Assembly: GCA_031285505.1 (NCBI GenBank)
Contig: JAITVZ010000084.1
Coordinates: forward strand, 1 to 32,195
DNA: 32,195 nucleotides
Reading direction: 5' to 3'
Source: Propionibacteriaceae bacterium
GTDB lineage: Bacteria > Actinomycetota > Actinomycetes > Propionibacteriales > Propionibacteriaceae
A model generated the notes under the pieces. The model was not told the DNA's origin and made no database searches. It saw only the letters and a program-made list of their open reading frames with translations. Made by a program: the position numbers and the translations under genes. This document shows positions 24,501 to 32,029 of the stretch, piece by piece. Position 1 is the stretch's first letter; every line of letters starts with the position of its first letter.

Positions 24501-24608
24501 TCAGCGCGGTGGCTCGCCAATGCCCTGGCACCCACAAACGTGGCCCCGACGCTCACTTGTCCGATACAACCAGCCATGGCGAGCAGACGATCCTCCGGCT
24601 AATGCATG

Positions 24609-24614
24609 TATAAT
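24609..24614 (+). promoter_or_regulatory. Consensus -10 between ATGCAT repeats (antitoxin promoter)
   Basis: TATAAT lies six bases before the ATG at 24621, so the message is probably leaderless. ATGCAT occurs on both sides (24602-24607, 24613-24618), giving TGCAT/ATGCA dyads over the -10 where an antitoxin could bind and repress its own gene. Confidence 0.55.
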
Positions 24615-24620
24615 GCATGC

Positions 24621-24881
24621 ATGACTGTTGCTCTGCAGATTCGCGATGTCGATGAGACAACTCATGACCTATTGGCCCGTGAAGCTGAACGCTGCCATCA
24701 GTCCTTGCAGGGCTTCCTGCTCGACTTGGTCACCCGCGAGGCGCAGATACAGATTAATCGAACAACCTTCAACCAGCTGGTGGAGCAACGCATTCAGCTC
24801 GCCGATGACTGGTCGCCAGCAGCTGTCATCCGTCAAGGCCGCGAAGCTGGTTTCGAGGCCGACCAGACGAATCTGCCGTGA
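24621..24881 (+). CDS. Ribbon-helix-helix-type antitoxin (FitA/VapB-like)
   Basis: The protein has 86 residues from ATG 24621; an ATG at 24606 is in frame but overlaps the -10 box. The N-terminus (VALQIRDVDETTHDLLAREAERCHQSLQGFLLDLV) matches the ribbon-helix-helix fold of FitA-like antitoxins, with the acidic D-E linkers typical of actinobacterial members. The C-terminal half (ADDWSPAAVIRQGREAGFEA) is probably the toxin-binding tail. It overlaps the toxin start (GTGA), so the pair is coupled. It should bind the dyad at its own promoter as a complex with the toxin. Confidence 0.85.
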   Translation: MTVALQIRDVDETTHDLLAREAERCHQSLQGFLLDLVTREAQIQINRTTFNQLVEQRIQLADDWSPAAVIRQGREAGFEADQTNLP

Positions 24882-25279
24882 TTGTTGTCGATGCCAATGT
24901 CTGGCTGGCAGCGCTCATTGATGCTGGCCCAACCGGCGAGACCTGTCGCCAAGTGATGGAAAGCGATCCTCATTGGATCATGCCCAGTCATTGCCCCCTT
25001 GAAGTGCTTCGGGCGCTGAGCAAGTATGAGTTGGCCGGCAAAATCAGCGCAACCGCATCATCCTTATTCGCGAAGGCCGTTTGGGATGCCGTGCCACAGA
25101 TCGTGACCTTGGAGGGGATTGAGCTCAAGCACCTTTGGTCGCTACGCCACAACGTCTCTGTCTACGACGCCGTCTATGTGGTGATCGCCATGATTTACCA
25201 GGCGAATCTCGTCACCTGCGACCAACGATTGGCCCGGGCGGTTGCCCGCCTGGATGTGCAGGTTCACGCAATTGAGTGA
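24878..25279 (+). CDS. PIN-domain toxin (VapC family)
   Basis: The protein has 133 residues from a GTG that overlaps the antitoxin stop. The PIN active-site acids are seen as D5 (VVDANVW), E42 (CPLEVLRAL), D97 (SVYDAVYV) and D115 (TCDQRLA), the expected spacing for a metal-dependent RNase. VapC toxins cleave tRNA or rRNA when the antitoxin is degraded. It forms a complete module with the upstream ribbon-helix-helix gene. A perfect 22-base-pair hairpin follows 100 bases downstream. Confidence 0.9.
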   Translation: MIVVDANVWLAALIDAGPTGETCRQVMESDPHWIMPSHCPLEVLRALSKYELAGKISATASSLFAKAVWDAVPQIVTLEGIELKHLWSLRHNVSVYDAVYVVIAMIYQANLVTCDQRLARAVARLDVQVHAIE

Positions 25280-25378
25280 ACAGTGGCTTGATTTGTCAGA
25301 ACTGATCGATGCTCGTGCTCAATGCAGACAACCATCGACAGTCGCGAAATCTAGTGCATTCATCCGACCGCTCCCAAA

Positions 25379-25431
25379 TTACTAAACCGGTGGCTTGGAT
25401 CTCACATGAATCCAAGCCACCGGTTTAGTAA
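25379..25431. terminator. Perfect 22-base-pair inverted repeat between convergent genes
   Basis: The arms 25379-25400 and 25410-25431 are exact reverse complements around a 9-base loop (CTCACATGA). The outer ends are AT-rich (TTACTAAACC), the inner part GC-rich. A bidirectional terminator between the VapC gene (+) and the cassette (-) is the simplest reading. A small palindromic mobile element is the alternative. Confidence 0.6.
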
Positions 25432-25551
25432 AATCAGCTCGCATCCAGTTCAGGACTTCACGTCATTTCGAGAATGCCGCCGATTTTGCCAAAAGAGGTG
25501 TGTCACGATTATCCCGAACAGATAATAATGAGGCTATTGTGGCGATATGCA

Positions 25552-25818
25552 TCAGGCGGACGATTTACGGGACTGCGGTCCATTTTGACGCCTAAGCAAT
25601 ATCGTTCGCATGATGCCGGCTCCCAGCGCCACACTGATAGCAGCTGCAGCCAACACCACAGAGTCACGCAGTTGTGTTGGCCCAAATACCACGAGTAACA
25701 CGATAGCGATAATCATGATAACTGCGGCTACTAATCCGAAAATGAAACCGCGATTCCATAACCAAGCGCTAATGGCACCCAGCATCAGTCCAACGATGAC
25801 CCCGGCAACCACAATCAT
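25552..25818 (-). CDS. Small three-helix membrane protein, possible immunity protein
   Basis: The protein has 88 residues with three predicted membrane helices at about 1-21, 24-46 and 52-75 and a basic C-terminal tail (LLRRQNGPQSRKSS). I do not recognise the family. GGGAGG lies 9 bases ahead of the ATG, which overlaps the stop of the secreted protein gene by 4 bases, so the two are co-translated. Small multi-helix membrane proteins beside secreted peptides often protect the producer. That role is an inference from arrangement alone. Confidence 0.6.
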   Translation of the reverse strand: MIVVAGVIVGLMLGAISAWLWNRGFIFGLVAAVIMIIAIVLLVVFGPTQLRDSVVLAAAAISVALGAGIMRTILLRRQNGPQSRKSSA

Positions 25819-26464
25819 TTACAATTACCTCCCGAATATCGACCGAATGCCGAAATTGTCAACGGCCACGTGTATTTCAGACACATATTCGCCGATAAAG
25901 CCCAGCTGGCCGCCACATTGACTCCCCCGGCAATCAATCCCGGAATCTGACCACCAGGGATAATTCCGACCACCAGTGCAGCTATGCCAACTTTCCAGTT
26001 GGCCAGATCACTGGTCTCCTTCTTGTTGAAATAGATATTAATACCCTGCCAAGTGAAGCCCCATGTCGGATCAGCGACGATCGGATACTCAGCGGTCGCA
26101 TCGGGATTGATGACCTGCACCAGTTCGCCAGCGCCAGTCACCTCATACCAGGTGTCCACGGGCCGACCATCAGCATCGAAAGCCCAGGCCGGCTCAACCT
26201 GGCCAACAATCGTCTCAACCACCAACGGCCCCTGCTCAAGAGTTTGAGCCAACAGCACTGATCCGTCAGCTTGCACCTGAGGGACCGCGTCACCCGCATC
26301 AACCGGATCAACCACCGCACCAGCATCAGGTGCCAACTCGGCAATCACCGAAGCCATCTGCTCTGCCACATAATCAGCCTCATCAGCAAAAACCGACGGC
26401 GCTCCAAGGAAGGCTAGGACACTAGCAATAGCTACTGCCCCCCCCCGATCCATTTCTTACCCAT
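25815..26464 (-). CDS. Secreted protein with a poly-G tract in its signal peptide (frame currently broken)
   Basis: The longest frame begins at an ATG at 26453 (212 residues), but that ATG lacks a ribosome site and a basic N-terminus. The ATG at 26464 has GAGGAG five bases ahead and reads MGKKWI into a run of nine G (26438-26446), then CAG TAG. With 10 or 7 G it would continue as AVAIASVLAFLGAPSVFADEA, a normal signal peptide with cleavage after SVFA. The mature part has an acidic region, then YPIVADPTWGFTW, a motif of actinobacterial secreted proteins. The last 70 residues are Gly-rich and hydrophobic (GIIPGGQIPGLIAGGVNVAA) with two Cys. I cannot name the family; a bacteriocin-like toxin is one possibility. 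Start at 26464 assumes frame restoration. Confidence 0.6.
26438..26446 (-). repeat. G9 homopolymer (slippage-prone tract)
   Basis: Nine consecutive G on the minus strand fall seven codons after the best start codon. Tracts of this length slip during replication and set genes on or off in contingency loci. Confidence 0.75.
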
Positions 26465-26515
26465 AACAACTCCTCAACATTGAGATCCGACCGGACAATC
26501 CCGACCGGTGAATAC

Positions 26516-26544
26516 AGTATGAGTTATTTCTATGACATCGTCAA
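26516..26544 (-). promoter_or_regulatory. Promoter of the secreted-protein cassette
   Basis: On the minus strand TTGACG (26544-26539) and CATACT (26521-26516) are spaced by 17 bases. The leader contains two copies of CCGACCGG (26487-26494, 26501-26508) that may be a regulator site. Confidence 0.5.
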
Positions 26545-26651
26545 GTTAACTATAAGGCTTGTTGGCCGAACCCAAGGCTCGTCAAACACGCAACAAGGGC
26601 AAATTCAGTAGGTCACGACATCACCGCAAACAGCATCAATGAGGCGTCGAC

Positions 26652-27035
26652 CTAAACCGCGCGAATCGGGCCGGCATACTGAATCACCCAGGGATCATGA
26701 CTCCATAAGGTTCGACCAGTGGTCTGAGCCTGAGCCACCAACAATCGGTCGAATGGGTCACTATGTAAGCGAGGCAGCGCGCTGACAGCCGCAGCCTGCA
26801 AGCCATCGATCAGCAACTCACGAAAACCAATAGCTAACGCCTCTGTGCGAACATCATAGGGGTTGGCCGTGAAATCTGGACGCCCCAGAGATTGCTTGAT
26901 CGCCACTTCCCAGATACTGACAGCGCTGAACCAGACTTCGTCGGCCGTTTCCAACTCCTGGCGAATGGAATCAGCCAAATGCTCTGGTTCCAACAAGGCC
27001 CACAGCAAGATGTGAGTGTCCAAGAGCGCACTCAT
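26652..27035 (-). CDS. PIN-domain toxin (VapC family) paired with a Phd-type antitoxin
   Basis: The protein has 127 residues. It opens with SALLDTHILLWALL, the first acidic PIN motif (D6), followed by VSIWEVAIKQ with E43 and SDPFDRLLVAQA with D92/D95, and SHDPWV near the end. It belongs to the DTH-type PIN subfamily that is usually partnered by Phd/YefM antitoxins, as here. Its ATG overlaps the antitoxin stop (ATGA). It should act as an RNase inhibiting translation when freed. It is unrelated in subfamily to the PIN protein at 24878, so this is an independent module. Confidence 0.9.
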   Translation of the reverse strand: MSALLDTHILLWALLEPEHLADSIRQELETADEVWFSAVSIWEVAIKQSLGRPDFTANPYDVRTEALAIGFRELLIDGLQAAAVSALPRLHSDPFDRLLVAQAQTTGRTLWSHDPWVIQYAGPIRAV

Positions 27036-27265
27036 GCCTTGGCACCAAAGAGCTCGGCGATCTCATCAGCTGCGAAATGCTCATCGGCGATCAGCCCTTT
27101 GTCGCGCAATCCGCCCAGCCGACGCCGACCAGCATCAGCCGATAGGGCCACTAGCTTGGCGACTGGTTGATGGCCGCGAGCAATGATGATCGATTGGCCA
27201 TTCTCCACTTGAACCAACAATTGTGACAATTGCGTTTTGGCCTGATGGACTGTGACTGTTGGCAT
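27032..27265 (-). CDS. Phd/YefM-type antitoxin
   Basis: The protein has 77 residues. VTVHQAKTQLSQLLVQVENGQSIIIARG and QPVAKLVAL are the DNA-binding fold of the Phd/YefM family; the C-terminus (IADEHFAADEIAELF) is the acidic toxin-binding tail. GAGGGAG precedes the ATG by about 10 bases. AT-rich repeats (TTAGCTAA, TAGCTTAG) at 27280-27305 overlap the likely promoter and may be its operator. It is the first gene of the module and couples to the PIN toxin. Confidence 0.88.
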   Translation of the reverse strand: MPTVTVHQAKTQLSQLLVQVENGQSIIIARGHQPVAKLVALSADAGRRRLGGLRDKGLIADEHFAADEIAELFGAKA

Positions 27266-27300
27266 CGGACCACTCCCTCATTAGATTAGCTAACAATAGC

Positions 27301-27690
27301 TTAGTCTAGTAGCGAGTGACCTTGGGATGCTGAATCTGACTCCCGCTCCCAAATCTCAACCGCCACCAAATCACCAGGCCCCTTGCCGATGGCCCGACGG
27401 ATGTCTTGGCGCAGGCCGATGATGTAGCAGACGCTGCCATCGGGGTTGGTGACACCCATGTTGACGATCGAGCCATCGTAAGGCACACCGTCGAAAGTGG
27501 CGCGCACCTTCAGCCGCCCCCGCCCGGTCTCGGCCCGCAGATCGAAGGGCACCGCCACATAGGCGGCGTCCATCCCATCGACGGCCACAATCTCGGCGCT
27601 GAAGGACCACCGCGGATCGCCTGCGAAGCACGAAGGCGGCTTGGCATCGGCGGTCGCTAAATCATCGACAACCACTGAATCGGCGCTCAC
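27301..27690 (-). CDS. DUF1905 domain protein coupled to the sugar permease
   Basis: The protein has 129 residues from a GTG that overlaps the permease stop (GTGA). The DUF1905 core runs from about residue 25 to 115 ([58 protein letters not shown]). It is a small beta-barrel family of unknown function often paired with YdeI-like domains. A longer frame upstream is a shadow of the permease gene. Its place as the last gene of a sugar ABC operon is unusual, and suggests either a sugar-binding role or chance operon growth. About 30 N-terminal residues precede the domain. Confidence 0.82.
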   Translation of the reverse strand: MSADSVVVDDLATADAKPPSCFAGDPRWSFSAEIVAVDGMDAAYVAVPFDLRAETGRGRLKVRATFDGVPYDGSIVNMGVTNPDGSVCYIIGLRQDIRRAIGKGPGDLVAVEIWERESDSASQGHSLLD

Positions 27691-28619
27691 CCCTTGACGG
27701 CTCCACTCAACCCGCCGACGATCCGCCGCTCGAAGATCGAGAAGAAGATCAACGCCGGCAGCATCGACATCGAGGTGAAGGCCATCACCTGGGCGGTGTC
27801 TTGTGAATGGGCTGTGGAGAACTGCTGGACCCCCAACGGCAGGGTGTACATCGAAGCGTCGTTGAACATATACAACGGCAGCATGTAAGAGTTCCACGAA
27901 CCGACGAAGTTGAGGATTGCCACCGTGATGACCCCCGGCAGTGACAGCGGCAGAGCCATCCGGAAGAAGAAGCCGAGCCGTGAGCAACCATCGACCGTAG
28001 CCGCCTCTTCGATCTCACCGGGGATGGCCGCCAAGAACGGCGTCAAGATGATGATCGTTTGCGGCAGGCCGAAGGCCACCTGCGGCAGAATCACACCCCA
28101 GGCGGTGTTGGCCAGGCCGATCCGGGTCATCATGATGTAGAGCGGGGTGATGGCCACAGTCAGAGGGAACATCAGGCCAGCCGCAAACAGCATGTAGAGG
28201 GCGTTACGGCCGGTGAACTTGTAGCGTGCCAGTGTGTAAGAGGCGCCGACGCCCAACACGACCACCAGTACCACCGAAATCAGGGCGATGAACAAGGAGT
28301 TCCAGGCCATGTGCCAGAACTCGGGCATGGCCAACACCGAGGTGTAATTGGTGATCTCCCAGGGATTCGGCCAGGCGGCCGGATCTTGGATCATCTGCGA
28401 GTTGGAGCGGAAACCGCCCAGCACGATGTAGAGCACCGGCGCGATGCAGACGGCGATCAGGGCCAGTGAGATGAAGTAGACCACCGGCGAACCCCAGCCA
28501 AGTCGCTCCTTCTTGACCTTGTGGGTCGGCGCATGGTCATCGCTTCGGTCGATCAGCACCGGCACCATGCCGCGCTTCGGCGCCGTTGCTGCGGCTGGCG
28601 TCGCTTGAATGCCGCTCAT
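27687..28619 (-). CDS. Carbohydrate ABC transporter permease (MalG type)
   Basis: The protein has 310 residues. A 45-residue cytoplasmic N-terminus is followed by six hydrophobic segments, with the EAA loop ([10 protein letters not shown]) near residue 205 and the common C-terminus SGAVKG. It lies two bases after the MalF-type permease gene, so both are translated together. It forms the membrane channel with that protein for the lipoprotein-delivered sugar. No ATPase gene follows; a shared MsiK-type ATPase is expected. Confidence 0.93.
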   Translation of the reverse strand: MSGIQATPAAATAPKRGMVPVLIDRSDDHAPTHKVKKERLGWGSPVVYFISLALIAVCIAPVLYIVLGGFRSNSQMIQDPAAWPNPWEITNYTSVLAMPEFWHMAWNSLFIALISVVLVVVLGVGASYTLARYKFTGRNALYMLFAAGLMFPLTVAITPLYIMMTRIGLANTAWGVILPQVAFGLPQTIIILTPFLAAIPGEIEEAATVDGCSRLGFFFRMALPLSLPGVITVAILNFVGSWNSYMLPLYMFNDASMYTLPLGVQQFSTAHSQDTAQVMAFTSMSMLPALIFFSIFERRIVGGLSGAVKG

Positions 28620-28621
28620 GC

Positions 28622-29644
28622 TCAGGCCTCCTTCGTCGGACGGTTGGTCAAGGCGCCCTCAGTGTTGCGATTCAAGACCCATTTCTGGAATGCCAAAGCG
28701 ACGATCAAAGAGATGACGAAGACGACGATGGCGATGGCTGAACCTCGGCCCAGTTGCCCTGACAAACGGCCGTTTTGGGCCATGAAGTAGGCCATCGTCG
28801 AGGTCCCAGCGATATTGGCGATGTACTGGCCCCAAATGACATAGACCAAGTCGAACAGCTGCATCGAACCAATGACCGATAGGAAGGCCCAAATCTTGAT
28901 GGTCGGGGTCAAGAGTGGCAGCATGATGTGCCGCTGGATCTGCCAATAGCTGGCCCCATCGACAGCAGCCGCTTCACTGAGCTCCTCGGGGATGCCCTGA
29001 AGACCGGCCAACATCAAGATCACCGCGAAACCGACGTATTTCCAGGAGATGACGAACATCAGTGTCCACATGGCGATCTTCGGATCGGAGATCCAGGAGA
29101 TGCCGTCGCCCAAGTGGAGGTTGGAGATGAGCTTGTTGATCGCGCCGGTGTCTTGCAACATCAGGCTCCAGCCGATACCGACGATCGCCTCGGAGATGAC
29201 ATAAGGAACAAAGATGAGCACACGGATCAGGGAGCGGCCGCGCATCTTACGGTTGAGCAGCAAGGCCACCAGGATGGCCAGCGGCCCTTGGAAGAGCAGT
29301 GACAGGGCGGCGATTGCGAAGTTGTGACCGACGGCCCACCAGAATTCAGGGTTGGTCAGGGTCCATTTGTAGTTGCCGAAGCCGATGAAATCGGTGGCGG
29401 GGCCGAACCCCTTCCAGGCGAAGAAGGAGTAATACAGGGCGACGAAGACCGGGATGATGACGAAGATCACGAAGATGATCGCCCCCGGACCGGCTAGCAG
29501 AGTGATCTCGAAGCGTTTCTGCCATCTGCTCTTGCGTCGCCCTGCCCCACCCGTGGCGCGGGGGTGGGAGCCTTTGCGGCCCCCACCCACCAGCGATGTT
29601 TGGAGCGTGGCGACTGGAGCAGTGATGCTGCCAGTGCCACTCAT
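28622..29644 (-). CDS. Carbohydrate ABC transporter permease (MalF type)
   Basis: The protein has 340 residues. A basic 40-residue N-terminus leads into six hydrophobic segments; the first is LLAGPGAIIFVIFVIIPVFV. The EAA loop (SEAAAVDGASYWQIQ) is near residue 225. It sits four bases after the lipoprotein gene and two bases before the second permease gene, so all three form one operon. Length and layout fit the lactose/raffinose/oligosaccharide type of permease. Confidence 0.93.
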   Translation of the reverse strand: MSGTGSITAPVATLQTSLVGGGRKGSHPRATGGAGRRKSRWQKRFEITLLAGPGAIIFVIFVIIPVFVALYYSFFAWKGFGPATDFIGFGNYKWTLTNPEFWWAVGHNFAIAALSLLFQGPLAILVALLLNRKMRGRSLIRVLIFVPYVISEAIVGIGWSLMLQDTGAINKLISNLHLGDGISWISDPKIAMWTLMFVISWKYVGFAVILMLAGLQGIPEELSEAAAVDGASYWQIQRHIMLPLLTPTIKIWAFLSVIGSMQLFDLVYVIWGQYIANIAGTSTMAYFMAQNGRLSGQLGRGSAIAIVVFVISLIVALAFQKWVLNRNTEGALTNRPTKEA

Positions 29645-29648
29645 TCGC

Positions 29649-30938
29649 TTAGCCGTTCTTCAGAACGGTGCGCGTGGCGTCGAGCGCGCCCTGGGGATCA
29701 GTGGTGCCAGACAACAGCGCCACCACCTGAGCGTTGACGGCATTGCCGACATCCTGACCGAGCGAGGTGTCGAACCAGAGCACGGTATATGGCGCCTCGG
29801 AGTAAGCCTCAGCGGCGGCCAGCAGTGACGGCTCGGTGACCACGCCGAAGGCCTCAGAGTTGGCCGGGATGGTTGAATAAGCCGTGGCGTAACCCTCGTT
29901 GTTCTCCTTGTTGGCGATGAAGTTCAAGAAGTCGACGCAGACATCCGGAGCCCCGGCCGAGCAAGAGTAGCCGTCGGAACCAGCCATGATGGCGGCCGGA
30001 TCGCCCTCGCCGCCATCAACGGCGGGGAAGGGGAACCAGCGCAGATCAGCCAGCGGCTCCTTGGTCGGGGTCAGATCACCAATGACGCCTGGCTCCCAAG
30101 CGCCCATCAGATCCATCGAGGCTTGGTGGTTGGCGATTAGGCCAGCGGCTGAGCCGGCGCCCTGCTGAGCGACGGTGGTCAGGAAGCCTTCGTTGAAGGG
30201 CTCGGTGGCGTTGAGATCGGCCAGATCCTGGAAGGCGCGCAGCCAGCAACCGTCAGCCAGTTCCTTATCGTTGGCCAAGTTCTCGACAACATCCTGCGAG
30301 CACTCACGCAGAGCGAAGGAATAGAACCAGTGGGCCGCCGGCCAGGCGTCCTTGCCACCGAGAGCGATCGGCTGGATGCCGGCGTCCTTCAGCTTCTGAA
30401 CGGTGGCGTTGAATGAGGCGATATCGGTCGGGTTCTCGGTGATACCCGCCTGATCGAACAGATCCTGCGAATACCACAGGCCCTCCGGCTGGGCCGACAT
30501 CGGCATGCCGTAGACCTTGCCGTCGAGGGAGTCAAAGCCGAGCGCCGCGCCGTAGGTGTCCTTGACCTGATCGCTGATCTTGTCGGTGATGTCCATCACC
30601 TGATTGGCGGCCACCATCTCAGCCAGCTTGCCACCACCACGTTGCAAGAAGATGTCAGGCGCAGTGCCGGCCTGCATGGCGGTCTGGAGCTTGCCATCCA
30701 ACTCCTCGTTCTGAACGACCTCGATGTTGATGGTCACGCCCTCATGGTCGGCTTCGAAAGCGGCGACGACGTCTTCCCAATAGGCGACTGATTTATCGCC
30801 GGTGCCGTTGTGCCAGAAGGTCATTTCGGTGGCGCCATCTGCCGAGCCGCCGCCGTCGTTGTTCGATGCGCAGCTGGCCATGGCCAAGGCTGCCGCCGCA
30901 GCCAATCCGACCGCCGCAAATTGCTTGAGATGCTTCAT
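29649..30938 (-). CDS. Sugar ABC transporter substrate-binding lipoprotein
   Basis: The protein has 429 residues from the ATG at 30938, with AAAGGAG six bases ahead; a frame extending 17 codons further has no ribosome site. The signal peptide (KHLKQFAAVGLAAAAALAMASC) ends in a lipobox-like MASC, with Cys 22 as the lipid anchor. The mature part is a family 1 extracellular binding protein: MTFWHNGTGDKS, VNIEVVQNEELDGKLQTAM, GTAPDIFLQRGGG, and WAAHWFYSF. It captures an oligosaccharide outside the cell for the two permeases downstream. It has the first place in the operon and hence probably the highest expression. Confidence 0.93.
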   Translation of the reverse strand: MKHLKQFAAVGLAAAAALAMASCASNNDGGGSADGATEMTFWHNGTGDKSVAYWEDVVAAFEADHEGVTINIEVVQNEELDGKLQTAMQAGTAPDIFLQRGGGKLAEMVAANQVMDITDKISDQVKDTYGAALGFDSLDGKVYGMPMSAQPEGLWYSQDLFDQAGITENPTDIASFNATVQKLKDAGIQPIALGGKDAWPAAHWFYSFALRECSQDVVENLANDKELADGCWLRAFQDLADLNATEPFNEGFLTTVAQQGAGSAAGLIANHQASMDLMGAWEPGVIGDLTPTKEPLADLRWFPFPAVDGGEGDPAAIMAGSDGYSCSAGAPDVCVDFLNFIANKENNEGYATAYSTIPANSEAFGVVTEPSLLAAAEAYSEAPYTVLWFDTSLGQDVGNAVNAQVVALLSGTTDPQGALDATRTVLKNG

Positions 30939-31067
30939 GCACCACTCCTTTGAGTTGATCATTGTGCAATGGGCGCACCCACAATTCATGCGCCCTCGCT
31001 ATTGACCATAGTCATTTGACTTGCATCTTTGTGTAACAAATTGGCAACGAAATCGACCAAGTCGAAA

Positions 31068-31088
31068 CTTTCGCGAAAACTGCGAAAG
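31068..31088. promoter_or_regulatory. Dyad of TTTCG/CGAAA half-sites upstream of the sugar ABC operon
   Basis: CTTTCGC (31068-31074) and GCGAAAG (31082-31088) are inverted around seven bases. The left arm also takes part in the perfect palindrome TTTCGCGAAA (31069-31078) and in CGAAACTTTCG (31063-31073). This cluster resembles the operator of a LacI-type sugar regulator. It lies 130 bases before the lipoprotein start, between divergent genes. Confidence 0.5.
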
Positions 31089-31207
31089 AATGGCTACTAC
31101 CGCGATTGCTAGCTTGTGACAGGGCGGTCTCCTGGGAGATTTCTCAGGTACCATCCAGCCTGGCTGCCCACGGCCGGGCACAAGCACTCTTGTGGGAAAC
31201 TAGGCCC

Positions 31208-31828
31208 ATGGGGTTTAAGAATGGGGCCAGGCGCGCGTCGGGAGATGAGAGCGGGCGTCGGCGACGCTGGCCGATCGTGGTCGCGGTCGTGGCGATAATC
31301 GTGGCTGGCTCCGTTGGTGGCGTTTGGGCGACCGGCGGGTTCAATCAGTTGCAGTACGATTTCCAAGCGGCGCAACCTGGTCAACTGCTCGACCTCGGCC
31401 CTTGGGAGTTGTCGTTGGACACCGCCAGGCTGACCCCTGACGAGCTGGATCCCGAACAGACCGAGGTTGTGCTCAGCGGACAATGCCGCAACACGACCGA
31501 TCAAGGCTTGTTGTACCCGAGCTACCTGCCGAACAGCGTGGCCATCAAGGACCCATCCACCGGCGCCAACGCCAGCAGCCTGTCACTGGCGATTGGCGGC
31601 TCAACCGAGGCCGGCGCCCAGACCGATGCCTTCAACCCGAGCGACAGGCCCTGGCCCTGCCAGATCAGCGGGGTGTTCGATCAGCCCTTCGACCCAGCCA
31701 TCGCCACCCTGCAGGTGGGCGCCATGCCGGTGACGACCGGCGGTGACCTTTGGGAGACGATCAGCGCCAGCTCGTGGGTGCCGGCCAGTGGTCGGCCTTA
31801 TCAGCTGGAAATCGACGTCATCGCTTGA
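31208..31828 (+). CDS. Membrane-anchored protein of unknown function
   Basis: The protein has 206 residues from the ATG at 31208; a TTG-started extension to 31106 exists but adds non-conserved sequence. A basic N-terminus (SGRRRR) and one hydrophobic segment (WPIVVAVVAIIVAGSVGGVWA, about residues 19-39) anchor an extracellular domain of about 165 residues. That domain looks beta-rich and contains two Cys (GQCRN, WPCQI) that may form a disulphide. I do not recognise the family. It diverges from the sugar ABC operon, and no partner lies downstream. Confidence 0.7.
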   Translation: MGFKNGARRASGDESGRRRRWPIVVAVVAIIVAGSVGGVWATGGFNQLQYDFQAAQPGQLLDLGPWELSLDTARLTPDELDPEQTEVVLSGQCRNTTDQGLLYPSYLPNSVAIKDPSTGANASSLSLAIGGSTEAGAQTDAFNPSDRPWPCQISGVFDQPFDPAIATLQVGAMPVTTGGDLWETISASSWVPASGRPYQLEIDVIA

Positions 31829-31863
31829 CCAATGCAGTGAGCAGTCGCTGACGAGCTACTTTT

Positions 31864-31986
31864 GGCTCTGTGAGACCAGCGTTGAAATGGAACCTGGACT
31901 GACTCGCGATGCGGTGATGGATGGTCTTGACCGCGCAGCGTCGGTGCGGCAGCAGCGGCGCATGTCAACCGTGGTCTAACAGAGCC
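31864..31986. mobile_element. 123-base MITE-like element with terminal inverted repeats and 9-base target duplication
   Basis: GGCTCTGTGAGACCA at the left end (31864-31878) and its inverted copy at the right (31972-31986) differ at one of 15 positions. GCTACTTTT directly flanks both ends (31855-31863 and 31987-31995) as a perfect 9-base direct repeat. The interior has no transposase frame. This is the structure of a non-autonomous insertion-sequence derivative moved by a transposase encoded elsewhere. The family is not assigned. Confidence 0.7.
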
Positions 31987-32029
31987 GCTACTTTTGGCCA
32001 CTGCCTGTCCCACAGCCGGGTAGGGATAA

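Noticed and set aside
24606..24620. Antitoxin start at ATG 24606
   Set aside because: This ATG lies within the region of the TATAAT box, so it would not be transcribed. The ATG at 24621 fits a leaderless start and begins the conserved fold.
25389..25431. CRISPR repeat
   Set aside because: The repeated arms are inverted, not spaced direct repeats, and there is only one pair. No array or Cas gene is present in the window.
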